DNA of 64,000 bases from an uncultured Holophagaceae bacterium (GTDB lineage: Bacteria > Acidobacteriota > Holophagae > Holophagales > Holophagaceae): positions 62,001 through 126,000 of the forward strand of contig CAIZZF010000010.1 in the NCBI GenBank assembly GCA_903937385.1, read 5' to 3'. Positions 33,167 through 41,711 of the stretch are shown here, one piece after another (the stretch's first letter is position 1; each line of letters opens with the position of its first letter). Made by a program: the position numbers and the translations under genes. The notes under the pieces were generated by a model that was given only the letters and a program-made list of their open reading frames with translations, had not been told where the DNA came from and did not search any database.

Positions 33167-35260
33167 TTAAAAGCCGAGGCTCTTGGTGCGTGACTCTGGT
33201 TTCAGAGCAACCTCGGCCTTGAGCTGATCCAGAAGCTGAGCTGCTGACTTGATCGGACGAAGCCGAGACTGCCGCATGACATTGGCGAAGTCTCCAGGCG
33301 TGAGATTCCGAACCCGGCCTAGCTTGAGGTGATCCGATTCCTCTACATCGAAGCCAAGAGAAACAGCCGTGTCCTGGAAGAGAGACCAGGCACCTTCAGG
33401 TTTGAGGAAGCGGAACTCGATTTTTAGATCGAAGCGGCGGAGGCTTGCCGCATCAAGGGTGTCCATCAGATTGGTCGAGGCGATGAAGACCCCATCGAAG
33501 GTCTCCATCTGGGTCAGCATCTCGTTGACCTGGGAGACTTCCCAGCTCCGCTCTGCATTCTCACGCCGACGCAAAAAACCATCGGCCTCGTCCAAAATGA
33601 GGACCGCCTTCTCTTGGCTGGCCTCCTGGAACATAGCTGCAAGATTCTTTTCAGTTCCTCCAACCCATTTCGACTGAAGGTCCGAAGCACGCTTGACCAG
33701 CAACGGACGGTCGAGAGCCTCAGCGAGATGGTGGCCATAAGCTGTCTTGCCGGTCCCAGCCGGGCCATAGAGGCAGAGGCGACCCAGGCCATGCTTCATC
33801 AAGCCTGATTTCAGCTCCAACAAATCGCAGTCGGCATTCAGAAGCTCTGGACGATAGGTAGTCAGATGCTGAACTGAAACCATGGCCTCTCGCGACACAC
33901 CCTGCGCCTGCATCGTGTTACCAACAATCCGCGCCAGGGCTTGGTTCACATTGATCGAGGAATCTTCTGCATGGACGGCCTTCAAAACCTTTGCCGCACG
34001 CTCCACGACTGCTGGTGTCAGGTGCTCATTGTTAGCCAGTGACGCCTTCGTGCTCGAATCCAGGGGCAATTCCACCAGGTAATCGTTCAACACCTTGGAA
34101 CGCACACTACGAGGCGGAACTGCCATCTCAATCACAAAATCAAAGCGCCTTATGAAGGCTTTGTCGATTGTTTCGATCGAATTCGTCACAAAAAAAGTAG
34201 GGACCGGATTTGTCTCTAAAATCAGGTTTATCCAACCTTTCATGCCGCTTAGATTGCCCCGGTCATGGCTGTGATCCTCTTGTCCCTGACGGAACACATC
34301 CTCGACTTCATCAAACAGAACCAGATGTGGACCACCCTTCCTTAGAATCGACTGGGATAGGCGATATGAGCGAAATCTTGTTTCGCCCTTGAGTGGGTCG
34401 CCATTTTCTCCTTCGGTGCTGACGGCGAATGCTTTGACACCTAGCTCACCCGCCAGCATCCGGCAAAGCTCTGTTTTCCCTGTCCCAGGTCTGCCATGGA
34501 TCAGCACATTTACCCCTAGGCGCCTCTCAGCCAGTGCCTGGCGAAGATAGGCCGTAATGATGTCCAGATCCTCCTTCAGGTGCGGGTAGTTCTTGGGCCC
34601 AAGCATGGAGGCCGGGGCCTCCACGAAGCAGCCAGCGAAAAGTTCAAATGAATTCTGGTGCTCAACTTCTAAAGAATCGGCCAGGCCACGAAGTAGTTCC
34701 ACTTTGTTGGAGAAGGTATAACGACTCATCAGGTCTACCTTGAGCAAACCCGTCCTAGAAAGCGCACTTGAGGACCGAAGTGCCTGACTCACGGCTTTTA
34801 GAGGCTGATCGAGCACGATAGAGAACAGTTTCTCGACCATTCCCAGGCTCAGCGGGCCTGCCATCTCCAAAACCTTCGCCAGGAGTGGATGCTGACCCTG
34901 TACCACTGTGAAGTGGAGGATCTCCGATTCAACTTCGGATAGACCAGCCATGTCGCGTAGCCATGAAATGTTTTTCGAAATGCACGAATTGGTGGGAGCT
35001 TCAGCCGGTCGAGCCAGAGCCTTCGCGTGCTTCTCCCGCAGGGCCGTTCGAGCAGCCTGGGCGTCGAATGGTCTGATGAGGCCGAGGTCTGTGAGATCAA
35101 GAAACTCGACAAGTCCATCTTCTGAAAATCCCCGCTCATCAATGAAGTTCCGATGCGCGGAAAGTCCCAACAAAATATTTAAAACCCACAGGCGTATCAC
35201 CTTCTCGTAGGAGGAAGGGAGCAACGAGAATTCCATTTCACTGCGGCGGTAACGAACCAC
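33167..35260 (-). CDS. Tandem AAA+ ATPase (two P-loop modules)
   Basis: The GTG start at 35260 follows AGGGAAGAAGA and gives 697 residues. After an all-helical N-terminal domain (~1-215) come two AAA+ modules. Module 1 has Walker A GRPGTGKT at 256-263, Walker B LVLFDEVE near 313-320 and sensor-1 FFVTNS. Module 2 has GPAGTGKT at 499-506, LILDEAD at 554-560, sensor-1 FIASTN and an arginine-finger-like RRFD. The architecture is that of hexameric remodelling machines such as Cdc48-type double ATPases, but the N-domain differs. It is probably co-transcribed with the unknown gene downstream. A defence or element-maintenance role is an inference from context. Confidence 0.85.
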   Translation of the reverse strand: MVRYRRSEMEFSLLPSSYEKVIRLWVLNILLGLSAHRNFIDERGFSEDGLVEFLDLTDLGLIRPFDAQAARTALREKHAKALARPAEAPTNSCISKNISWLRDMAGLSEVESEILHFTVVQGQHPLLAKVLEMAGPLSLGMVEKLFSIVLDQPLKAVSQALRSSSALSRTGLLKVDLMSRYTFSNKVELLRGLADSLEVEHQNSFELFAGCFVEAPASMLGPKNYPHLKEDLDIITAYLRQALAERRLGVNVLIHGRPGTGKTELCRMLAGELGVKAFAVSTEGENGDPLKGETRFRSYRLSQSILRKGGPHLVLFDEVEDVFRQGQEDHSHDRGNLSGMKGWINLILETNPVPTFFVTNSIETIDKAFIRRFDFVIEMAVPPRSVRSKVLNDYLVELPLDSSTKASLANNEHLTPAVVERAAKVLKAVHAEDSSINVNQALARIVGNTMQAQGVSREAMVSVQHLTTYRPELLNADCDLLELKSGLMKHGLGRLCLYGPAGTGKTAYGHHLAEALDRPLLVKRASDLQSKWVGGTEKNLAAMFQEASQEKAVLILDEADGFLRRRENAERSWEVSQVNEMLTQMETFDGVFIASTNLMDTLDAASLRRFDLKIEFRFLKPEGAWSLFQDTAVSLGFDVEESDHLKLGRVRNLTPGDFANVMRQSRLRPIKSAAQLLDQLKAEVALKPESRTKSLGF

Positions 35261-35391
35261 TCTTCTTCCCTTTCAGAATCCCGCACTCAAGCCATAACTT
35301 CAGGCTTAGAGATGTGCTTCAGGGATAACTTCGAGGGAATCGCCCGATTGACAAGTAACGAAAATCGAATTTAACGGGGTATAAATGAATT
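35261..35391. promoter_or_regulatory. Shared divergent promoter region, AAA+ operon / sigma factor
   Basis: A 131-bp AT-rich gap separates the two start codons. TTGACA at 35348-35353 with TTTAAC at 35370-35375 (16-bp spacing) could drive the sigma-factor gene. No clear element for the AAA+ direction was found. Confidence 0.4.
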
Positions 35392-36051
35392 TTGGCTAAG
35401 TATAATAGAGTGGAGGTGGTAAGCATTCGCTCTAAAGGTAAATTATCCACAAAATTAGGGCTTTCTGACACATCGGTCACCGTAAATAAGAAGGAATTCA
35501 GCTACACGCTGGAAACTGGGTTAAATTCGAAAGCAGTGCTCCAACTGGATGCCTTCATACACCGTGAGGCATTGAAATTTCTACATTCTTACCCATTTAG
35601 TTCTTTGGATCTCGAAGACTTGATCCAGGAGGGTCGTCTCGGCGCAATATGCGCTGCTAAACGCTTTAATCCAACCCGTGGTGTTCAATTCATCACTTTT
35701 GCTGCCTACTCAATCAGGGCGGCGATGCGTGAAGCGATCGGCGAAGGGGTAATCCATACCCCTCGGGGTCAGAAATATGTGCCGGTAGCATTCATGGACT
35801 CGCAGAAGCTTGGTTCTCTTGAGGCATTCGAGCCTGAAGGAGTGGCGGAGGAATTCGAGCGGCGGGATCTCTACGAAAGAGCCTTGGTTCAGATCCAAAA
35901 GTTGCCAGGAAACCGCGCCAGCCTACTTATGCGGTATGCCAACGGAGAGACCCTCGCTGAAATCGCCAAGGACATGGGCTTCAGTCGCCAGCGGGCCAGT
36001 CAGATTCTGAAGGAGTGCACCACGCGAATCCGGGCTGAAATCGCGGCTTAG
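35392..36051 (+). CDS. Sigma-70 family RNA polymerase sigma factor
   Basis: Up to 219 residues. Region 2 is clear: LDLEDLIQEGRLGAICAAKR and RGVQFITFAAYSIRAAMREA carry the core-binding and -10-recognition helices. A region 4-type helix-turn-helix (LAEIAKDMGFSRQRASQIL) ends the protein; region 1 and most of region 3 are missing or very short. It therefore resembles a compact sporulation/phage-type sigma. The start is uncertain: the frame opens with TTG at 35392, but GGAGGTGG lies inside it at 35412-35419, which would favour a start about 11 codons later. It shares a promoter region with the AAA+ operon and may control island genes. Confidence 0.82.
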   Translation: MAKYNRVEVVSIRSKGKLSTKLGLSDTSVTVNKKEFSYTLETGLNSKAVLQLDAFIHREALKFLHSYPFSSLDLEDLIQEGRLGAICAAKRFNPTRGVQFITFAAYSIRAAMREAIGEGVIHTPRGQKYVPVAFMDSQKLGSLEAFEPEGVAEEFERRDLYERALVQIQKLPGNRASLLMRYANGETLAEIAKDMGFSRQRASQILKECTTRIRAEIAA

Positions 36052-36079
36052 AAGAACTACAACCAGAGGGAGGACATGG

Positions 36080-36421
36080 GTGGGGGAAAGGGAAGAAAAG
36101 GGCCATGATGGATGCAGTAGCGTCCTTGCCATCGTAGCCATAGTAATTTTGTTCTTCTTGGTCCTAGTAAATGCCCCAGGTGCTGCGTTCCTCGCCTTAA
36201 TAGTGGATTATTGCCATATATCGTTAGATGTTGGACAATACTGGACATTTAGTCTGGTTATTAGTCTATTAATTTATATTTTACTTAAAATATCATTAAA
36301 AGACAGTGTGACTCACTATCTAGGTTTGTGCTTTGCTGTTCTGATCCTATACCTAGTCGCTCATTTTGGTCTTCACCTAGGGTTCGCCATGAGGCACTAC
36401 CATTATCTGATTCCTGCATGA
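36080..36421 (+). CDS. Small membrane protein of unknown function
   Basis: A GTG at 36080, seven bases after AGAGGGAGG, gives 113 residues. Three hydrophobic helices are predicted, about 13-45, 53-70 and 78-103, with little else. It begins 28 bp after the sigma-factor stop on the same strand, so it may be in its operon. An anti-sigma role would be a guess. Confidence 0.6.
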   Translation: MGEREEKGHDGCSSVLAIVAIVILFFLVLVNAPGAAFLALIVDYCHISLDVGQYWTFSLVISLLIYILLKISLKDSVTHYLGLCFAVLILYLVAHFGLHLGFAMRHYHYLIPA

Positions 36422-36892
36422 GTGTTCGATACATAACGAGATTCCCATCATCCTGGATTATTTAGTGTCCTTGGGCCTCATGCTCCCTCATTCCTTGTCT
36501 AATCCATACACATAGATGACATTTTGAAGGCGGTGGTTATGAACCGCCATGTATTCGATGGCCCAAAACCCGGCAGAGGAGGTGGTTATTTTTCTCAAAA
36601 TATTTCTTATGGGCTTTGATGTATGCCTTATTTGGAATATTCCCCAATATTACAATATATATAGCATCGCATGATCCCTTTTGCTTGATGGAGTCACTTC
36701 GCCATTTTGTTTTACGCTAAATTCGGAGGGGTAAATTTTAATTTTACATTATGTAAATAACAACTGATAACCCTTAGCTATCATCCTACTTGGGCAGGCT
36801 TCAGGTGGTTCTCTCTGCCAAACCGAACTTTGATCAGTTTAGCCATGCTTTGCCATAACCCAAATCGTTCACCTTGTGGGCTGGTTACCCCT
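36422..36892. other. AT-rich gene-free stretch
   Basis: No supported coding region. A perfect palindrome, TTTACAT-T-ATGTAAA, lies at 36743-36757 and looks like an operator, but no start codon is close to it. Confidence 0.5.
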
Positions 36893-37573
36893 CTATCGGG
36901 GTAACTCTGTGCTCGTTGCAGCGGCGTCCGTAAGAATTCGTACGTTGCCAGGGCCTGTCTCACCGATTAGTAAGCGTGAGTCCTGGGGTAAGGTTACCCG
37001 TTGTCGCTGTTCTTCGATGAAACAGTGCAAATCCGGTGGGGTTGGATAGACGAGAGCGATTGCCCAAAAAGTCTCTCCATTGGGCAACTCTGCAACCCCG
37101 ATAGGCTGCCCACCTTGTTTCCGCCATGGCCAATCGCCAGACTCCAAGCTGTGACTCATGAAATTGCAAATTACATCCAAAGAGTGGTCAGGAGGTGGCG
37201 AGGGCAGCCAAACCATTTCCTTTTGTTTCATGGTGGTTCTACAAGCAGGTCGCAGTTCGGAGGGTAGAAACCGTATACGAAGTGGAATCGATAACAGGTG
37301 CCCAGTATTGGTAGATCGTGACCATTGATCCAGATGCCGATTACCAGCTATCCGACTCACTATGGAGGGGTGTGCTTCTACATATTGTTTCGTGAGGGAG
37401 GCATTGCAGGCTCCTGAAGCATGTAGACTAATTTTTGTTATTCCTGCAATTGAACGAATTGCAAGATAGACATCACTCTTCCCAGGATCTGACCAAATGC
37501 GCCACTCTCCGGATTGGAGTCCACCCGGCTCTCCGACGCAAAAACGAATTCTAAATGCAGCACTCATTGCCAT
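36893..37573 (-). CDS. Hypothetical protein (226 aa)
   Basis: The start at 37573 (MAMSAAFRIRFCVGEPGGLQSG) leads into a compact beta-rich domain: RIWSDPGKSDVYLAIRSIAGITKISLHASG followed by KQYVEAHPS. A second half contains ATTCATG-free, proline-rich text and ends near GETGPGNVRILTD. No signal peptide, membrane segment or known catalytic motif is visible. It is flanked by gaps and may be a stand-alone cargo gene. I do not recognise its family. Confidence 0.6.
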   Translation of the reverse strand: MAMSAAFRIRFCVGEPGGLQSGEWRIWSDPGKSDVYLAIRSIAGITKISLHASGACNASLTKQYVEAHPSIVSRIAGNRHLDQWSRSTNTGHLLSIPLRIRFLPSELRPACRTTMKQKEMVWLPSPPPDHSLDVICNFMSHSLESGDWPWRKQGGQPIGVAELPNGETFWAIALVYPTPPDLHCFIEEQRQRVTLPQDSRLLIGETGPGNVRILTDAAATSTELPR

Positions 37574-37616
37574 TTAATTCATGCGAACTTAATTTCCTGT
37601 GTGAAGATATTGTAGT

Positions 37617-38873
37617 TCACCGTTTTTCATTCACAAAATCGAACTGTGGATTAATGACATAAGTTCCAGCTCGATCAACAAATCCCCATCGTCCACCAAA
37701 CTGCACAGGAGCAAGACCTGTGTCAGTGTCGAATCGTTCTGCTCTATCAAATTGTGGGGTAATAGCGAATTTGCCTGTTCGGTCGATGAAACCCCACTTA
37801 TCACCTAATTTTGCCGGAGCTAAACCGTTTATTTTATCGAAAATGTGAACACCTTCAAAATCCAATACGATAGTAATGTCACTAGCTGGCGACTCTAATA
37901 TTGTTAACCCCTTCTTGTTGATAAATTCCGATTTTTCGCCTCTTAGGACCACTGCTAATCCTAAAGATTCATCGAATGGGTAGCAATATCTGAACTGGGG
38001 CGAAATTACAAAATCACCCTTTCGATCAATGTAGCCCCATCCTGAATCAGAATCATAAGCTGGGGTGAGCAAACTTCCCTTCAGAAATGCTTCTGCCTTC
38101 TCGAATTTGGGGGCGATGGTGTATTTGCCACTTTTATTGATATAACCCCATTTACCACCAGATTGAACCATCATCATGTCCCCATCTTCGGGCACCTTTT
38201 TTTCTAACGCCAGCATTGAGCCAAAATAAACACTATCGAATTGGGGATTGATAACCCATTTCCCTGAACGGTCGATAAATCCCCACTTATCACCTAAGGT
38301 TGCAGCAACTAAACCATTCTGAGGATTAAACTTGGTATCATAATTATCATCAAACTGTGGATTGATGACAAATTTTCCATTTCGGTTAATATATCCTGTT
38401 TTTTTGGCTATGGTAACAGAAGCAAGTCCTACCGATAAATCAAATCCCCAGGCCCAATCAAACTGGGGATTTATAAGCCACTTTCCCGTTCGATCAATAT
38501 ATCCCCATTTCCCCCCAAGCTTGGCAGGCGCATACCCACCAGCATCGAATTCTTGTACCGACTCGAATTGGGGATTTATCACGTACTTTCCATTTCGATC
38601 AATGAAACCAAACTTCCCTCCGAATCTTACGATTGCTAACCCAGAGGTCCGATCAAAGGGATGCGCTGGTTGGAACTGTGGATTAATGACGAACACACCC
38701 TTCAGATCAATGTACCCATATAAGTCTCCGCTTTTCACACAGATCAATTTTACGACCTTTGCTTTGGAACCCTTCTGGGTATCTAAACTTTTGCGGCTCG
38801 ACTGGCCCACGGCAGCTGAAGGGAAAAGTAGCATTGCGGCAATAAATGTTCCAAACGCTTTGTTCTGCAACAT
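37617..38873 (-). CDS. Exported WG-repeat protein
   Basis: After a signal peptide (MLQNKAFGTFIAAMLLFPSAAVGQ) the 418-residue protein consists of about nine copies of a ~40-residue unit. The core is G-x-W/F-G-[FY]-I-[DN]-[RK]-x-G-K-[FY]-[VA]-I-x-P-Q-F. This is the WG (KWG) repeat, which forms beta-sheet arrays. Such proteins are secreted or surface-exposed and are often linked to binding. AAGG lies before the start. Its base composition is AT-rich like the rest of the island. Confidence 0.9.
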   Translation of the reverse strand: MLQNKAFGTFIAAMLLFPSAAVGQSSRKSLDTQKGSKAKVVKLICVKSGDLYGYIDLKGVFVINPQFQPAHPFDRTSGLAIVRFGGKFGFIDRNGKYVINPQFESVQEFDAGGYAPAKLGGKWGYIDRTGKWLINPQFDWAWGFDLSVGLASVTIAKKTGYINRNGKFVINPQFDDNYDTKFNPQNGLVAATLGDKWGFIDRSGKWVINPQFDSVYFGSMLALEKKVPEDGDMMMVQSGGKWGYINKSGKYTIAPKFEKAEAFLKGSLLTPAYDSDSGWGYIDRKGDFVISPQFRYCYPFDESLGLAVVLRGEKSEFINKKGLTILESPASDITIVLDFEGVHIFDKINGLAPAKLGDKWGFIDRTGKFAITPQFDRAERFDTDTGLAPVQFGGRWGFVDRAGTYVINPQFDFVNEKR

Positions 38874-38924
38874 GTTTTACCTTCAGATGAGATGCCAAGT
38901 TATATGTTTTCTAGGTGATAGGCA

Positions 38925-39620
38925 TTACTTATCTTTTGAGAAGTCAGGGGCACGGTTCCCAGGGCCTCCAAGCACCTTCTTTATTCCCTCCTGGGCTAAA
39001 CGCTCTCGTTCAGGCTCTCCACGGAGATAGCGTCTAACCACATCCCATCCTGGCGACTTGTCGTTAATAACGATGCCGTTCGTTGATGCGTAATCTTTGA
39101 ACTCAACAGGGGCACCGGAAAAGTCGAACAGACCCCAGCGTATGGCTCTCATCTCCCCTGTGGTTTGGCTAAAACTGCCAAACCACTGCTCGTAGGGGTT
39201 CGATCCATAAATCTTCTTATCCTTGCTTTGATCTTCCTTCACCAGATAGAACCAGGTGACATTGTTCTCAGTGTGAAGTTGGTTGCCTTGGATGTGGAAT
39301 CGCGGCTGCTTGAACGAGTCCCAGGAACTAGAATCCTCAGGCCAAATCAGTTTCCATGCCGGAAGGTAGTACCCGTAGGGAGCAAAATCCATTTCAGGGT
39401 CGAGGAAGATTCTAAAGGGACGCTTATCTGAACGAGTCATGTAAAGTCCAGACTTTGTCCAGCCAAAGGTCGGGCTGGGGGGCTGCTTCAGTGCAGGTTC
39501 CTGAGCAGTCAAAACTGAGGACAGCAAAAGGGCTACCAGCCCGAATGAGGCCAGCACAGAGCGGAGTCCACTAGGCCGGGCTGAGTGTGATCTCAAAATT
39601 GACGACACTTGAGTCTCCAT
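38925..39620 (-). CDS. Exported protein of unknown function
   Basis: 231 residues with a long basic N-region and hydrophobic core (VLASFGLVALLLSSVLTAQ), so it is likely exported. The mature part is rich in tryptophan, tyrosine and proline (FAPYGYYLPAWKLIWPEDSSSW, NNVTWFYLVKED). No family is recognised. It is one of three consecutive minus-strand genes for exported or anchored products at 37.6-40.4 kb. Confidence 0.6.
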   Translation of the reverse strand: METQVSSILRSHSARPSGLRSVLASFGLVALLLSSVLTAQEPALKQPPSPTFGWTKSGLYMTRSDKRPFRIFLDPEMDFAPYGYYLPAWKLIWPEDSSSWDSFKQPRFHIQGNQLHTENNVTWFYLVKEDQSKDKKIYGSNPYEQWFGSFSQTTGEMRAIRWGLFDFSGAPVEFKDYASTNGIVINDKSPGWDVVRRYLRGEPERERLAQEGIKKVLGGPGNRAPDFSKDK

Positions 39621-39647
39621 GGTTGGTTACGCTTGAACCCTCATCCT

Positions 39648-40361
39648 TCATCTTGTTCTATTGGTTTCTTGAATAGCCTTGGCGAACAGTTCGGCCTCAG
39701 CAATAACCGTGTTGTAGTTGTTTGAGCCCTTTACCTGATTGACACCAGAGATGGTATAGACGCCGCGAGGATGTGTCATGAAGCATGTCAGCACTAGCTT
39801 CTTCCAATTGGCCTTGGCAGAATCCACACTCACCTCAAAGGGCATAACTGTGGCGGAGATGAATCCACTCCCCCAGTCCTTTACAATTCCGAGTTGTTCG
39901 ATATCGCCGATCTTCACCGGATATCCAGGGTTCTGCTTTTCCACAATCGCCCGAAGGTCTGCACCGGTCAGCTTAATCATTTGCTGCTTGGTCACATCAC
40001 AGGTTTGCTGTGGGTTGGTGGAGTATTGGAAAGAAACCACATAGTAACGACTGTCAGTTGGGACACTCTTTCCATGTTCATGCTTCTCCAATTCGGAAGC
40101 CAAGAACAGAGATGAGATGACGCTAGGATCTTGCTTGTAATTCGTCAACTTCCAGGTCGCTTGAACCTCCTCGTAGTATTTCGCTCCAGGCGAACCAGGT
40201 TGCATTACATCCACAAATCCACTCGGCGGTGGAATGAGGTGCTGAACCGGAGGAAGTTGAATGATCGGCTTTCGATCGAACGAATCAGTCACGCCACGCC
40301 AGAGAGGTATTAGAACCACAAAGGCAGCGACTGGAAGCCAGGTCTTCAGCGAGTCCTTCAT
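39648..40361 (-). CDS. Membrane-anchored or exported protein of unknown function
   Basis: The start at 40361 follows GGGAGGCAAG and gives 237 residues. One N-terminal hydrophobic segment (WLPVAAFVVLIPLW) is followed by a periplasmic domain. Its pattern is mixed alpha/beta, with a TFEVSVDSAKANWKKLVLTCF-like C-terminal part. A cysteine pair (QTCDVTKQQ and LTCFMT) may form a disulfide. The family is not recognised. Confidence 0.6.
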   Translation of the reverse strand: MKDSLKTWLPVAAFVVLIPLWRGVTDSFDRKPIIQLPPVQHLIPPPSGFVDVMQPGSPGAKYYEEVQATWKLTNYKQDPSVISSLFLASELEKHEHGKSVPTDSRYYVVSFQYSTNPQQTCDVTKQQMIKLTGADLRAIVEKQNPGYPVKIGDIEQLGIVKDWGSGFISATVMPFEVSVDSAKANWKKLVLTCFMTHPRGVYTISGVNQVKGSNNYNTVIAEAELFAKAIQETNRTR

Positions 40362-40491
40362 CTTGCCTCCCACCTGCTTGGCGATTGTTGATCTATAGGT
40401 ACGAATATTACTCCACCCTATCCAAATGGGAGGTGCCAATTCCGGGTACCGGATCCTCGGCCCCGAAGGTGTCCTGCTCAAAAGTGTCTGA

Positions 40492-40860
40492 TCAGAGGTT
40501 TTCATAATAAATTCCTAGGGACTTACCAGTCTCCAGGTCATTGAACTGGCACCAGGTCTTTGGGCCAAAATTTTGGTCCACGAATTGCCTGACTGATTGG
40601 ATTGCTGTGGCTATCGGGAGGGTGAACTCGAAGGTCACGAAAGCTCCATGACCTCTCATTCGAATTAGCCCTTCGCGCATGGCCAAACGGAGAATGGCCA
40701 CCCTCCCTGGACCATTGAAGTCCCAAGGGATTGTGGAAAGCTGGGTCATTACCTCCTCTGGAATGCCAAAGAGCCTGGCGTTCTCAGGTTTCTGAATCCA
40801 GGAGGCGTGTTCAGTGATCCAGTGCCAGTGACCCAGATGAATCCAGGCCCCTTCACGCAA
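40492..40860 (-). CDS. Small hypothetical protein overlapping the serine recombinase gene
   Basis: Opening with TTG at 40860, eight bases inside the recombinase gene, this 122-residue frame reads MREGAWIHLGHWHWITEHAS and ends GKSLGIYYENL. The overlap on the same strand implies translational coupling. The tryptophan-rich N-terminal half and the segment IPWDFNGPGRVAILRLAMREG look like a real folded domain. I do not recognise it. The start codon is tentative, since no ribosome-binding site is evident. Confidence 0.6.
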   Translation of the reverse strand: MREGAWIHLGHWHWITEHASWIQKPENARLFGIPEEVMTQLSTIPWDFNGPGRVAILRLAMREGLIRMRGHGAFVTFEFTLPIATAIQSVRQFVDQNFGPKTWCQFNDLETGKSLGIYYENL

Positions 40861-41473
40861 GGGGCAGATCCATTGGTTGGTTCCCTGGTTTGAGATGTTT
40901 CATCTCATTCGGGCCAACCCGGAGATATGCATAGATCGTCTCCCGACTGACGGAGAAGGCTCTGGCAAGGTCAGCCTTCGATTCCCCAGCCCGAACTCTC
41001 TGACGTACCAGTTCAGCTTGTTCTGGCGTTAGGGACGGCTTCCGCCCCTTGTAGGCGCCTCGAAGCTTGGCGAGAGCGACCCCTTCCGCCTGACGGGATC
41101 TGATTTGAGCCCTCTCAAATTCGCTTACAGCTCCAAGGAGGCTAAGCATCAGCAGGCTCATCGGACTGTCATCACCAACGAAGGTCATAGCTTCCTTCAC
41201 GAAGGTGACCTTGACCCCGCGCTTGTTGAGATCCATCACCAGGCGGCGAAGGTCATCTAGATTTCGGGCGAGACGGTCCATCGAATGACAGAATATTTCA
41301 TCATTTTGCCGACAGTAGCTCAGCATTGCTGCAAGTTCAGGGCGGTTGGTGTCCTTCCCGCTGACCTTCTCCTCGAATATCCGATCGAGGCTTAGACCGT
41401 CCAACTGCCTCGCAGTCGATTGACCAATCGAACTGACTCTGATGTACCCGACCTTCTGTCCTGGAGCTGCCAA
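40853..41473 (-). CDS. Serine recombinase (resolvase/invertase family)
   Basis: The start is a TTG at 41473 behind the strong site AGGAGGGGGGA. The 206-residue protein has the resolvase catalytic domain: nucleophile Ser14 in YIRVSSIGQ, the arginine helix MDRLARNLDDLRRLV and the SEFERAQIRSRQAEG long helix. A C-terminal helix-turn-helix (KADLARAFSVSRETIYAYL) completes it. The size matches Pin/Tn3-type resolvases, not the large integrases. It may resolve or invert DNA within the island. No transposase accompanies it and no crossover site was identified. Confidence 0.93.
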   Translation of the reverse strand: MAAPGQKVGYIRVSSIGQSTARQLDGLSLDRIFEEKVSGKDTNRPELAAMLSYCRQNDEIFCHSMDRLARNLDDLRRLVMDLNKRGVKVTFVKEAMTFVGDDSPMSLLMLSLLGAVSEFERAQIRSRQAEGVALAKLRGAYKGRKPSLTPEQAELVRQRVRAGESKADLARAFSVSRETIYAYLRVGPNEMKHLKPGNQPMDLPLA

Positions 41474-41711
41474 TCCCCCCTCCTCTGTCCATCTAGAGTT
41501 ATGGGGTCTAAATCCAAAGCGTCAATTAGGCTGATTTCGGCCCTAGTCTGACGCCTTAGGCACCGTCCGGCATTGTCAGCCATGGGTGTAGCCCAGATTG
41601 GCGCCCTACCGAAGTAGAACTCGGTTGCCAAAATGCTGATCGAACCTGAGAAAGTGAGATGGTGTGGGAAGGCGGAAGGCAATACTGGCTGGGGCTGGTA
41701 TGAGCTGCGGG

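Noticed and set aside
36781-36963. Short minus-strand frame next to the 226-residue gene
   Set aside because: Sixty codons, overlapping the better-supported gene in another frame, with no ribosome-binding site.
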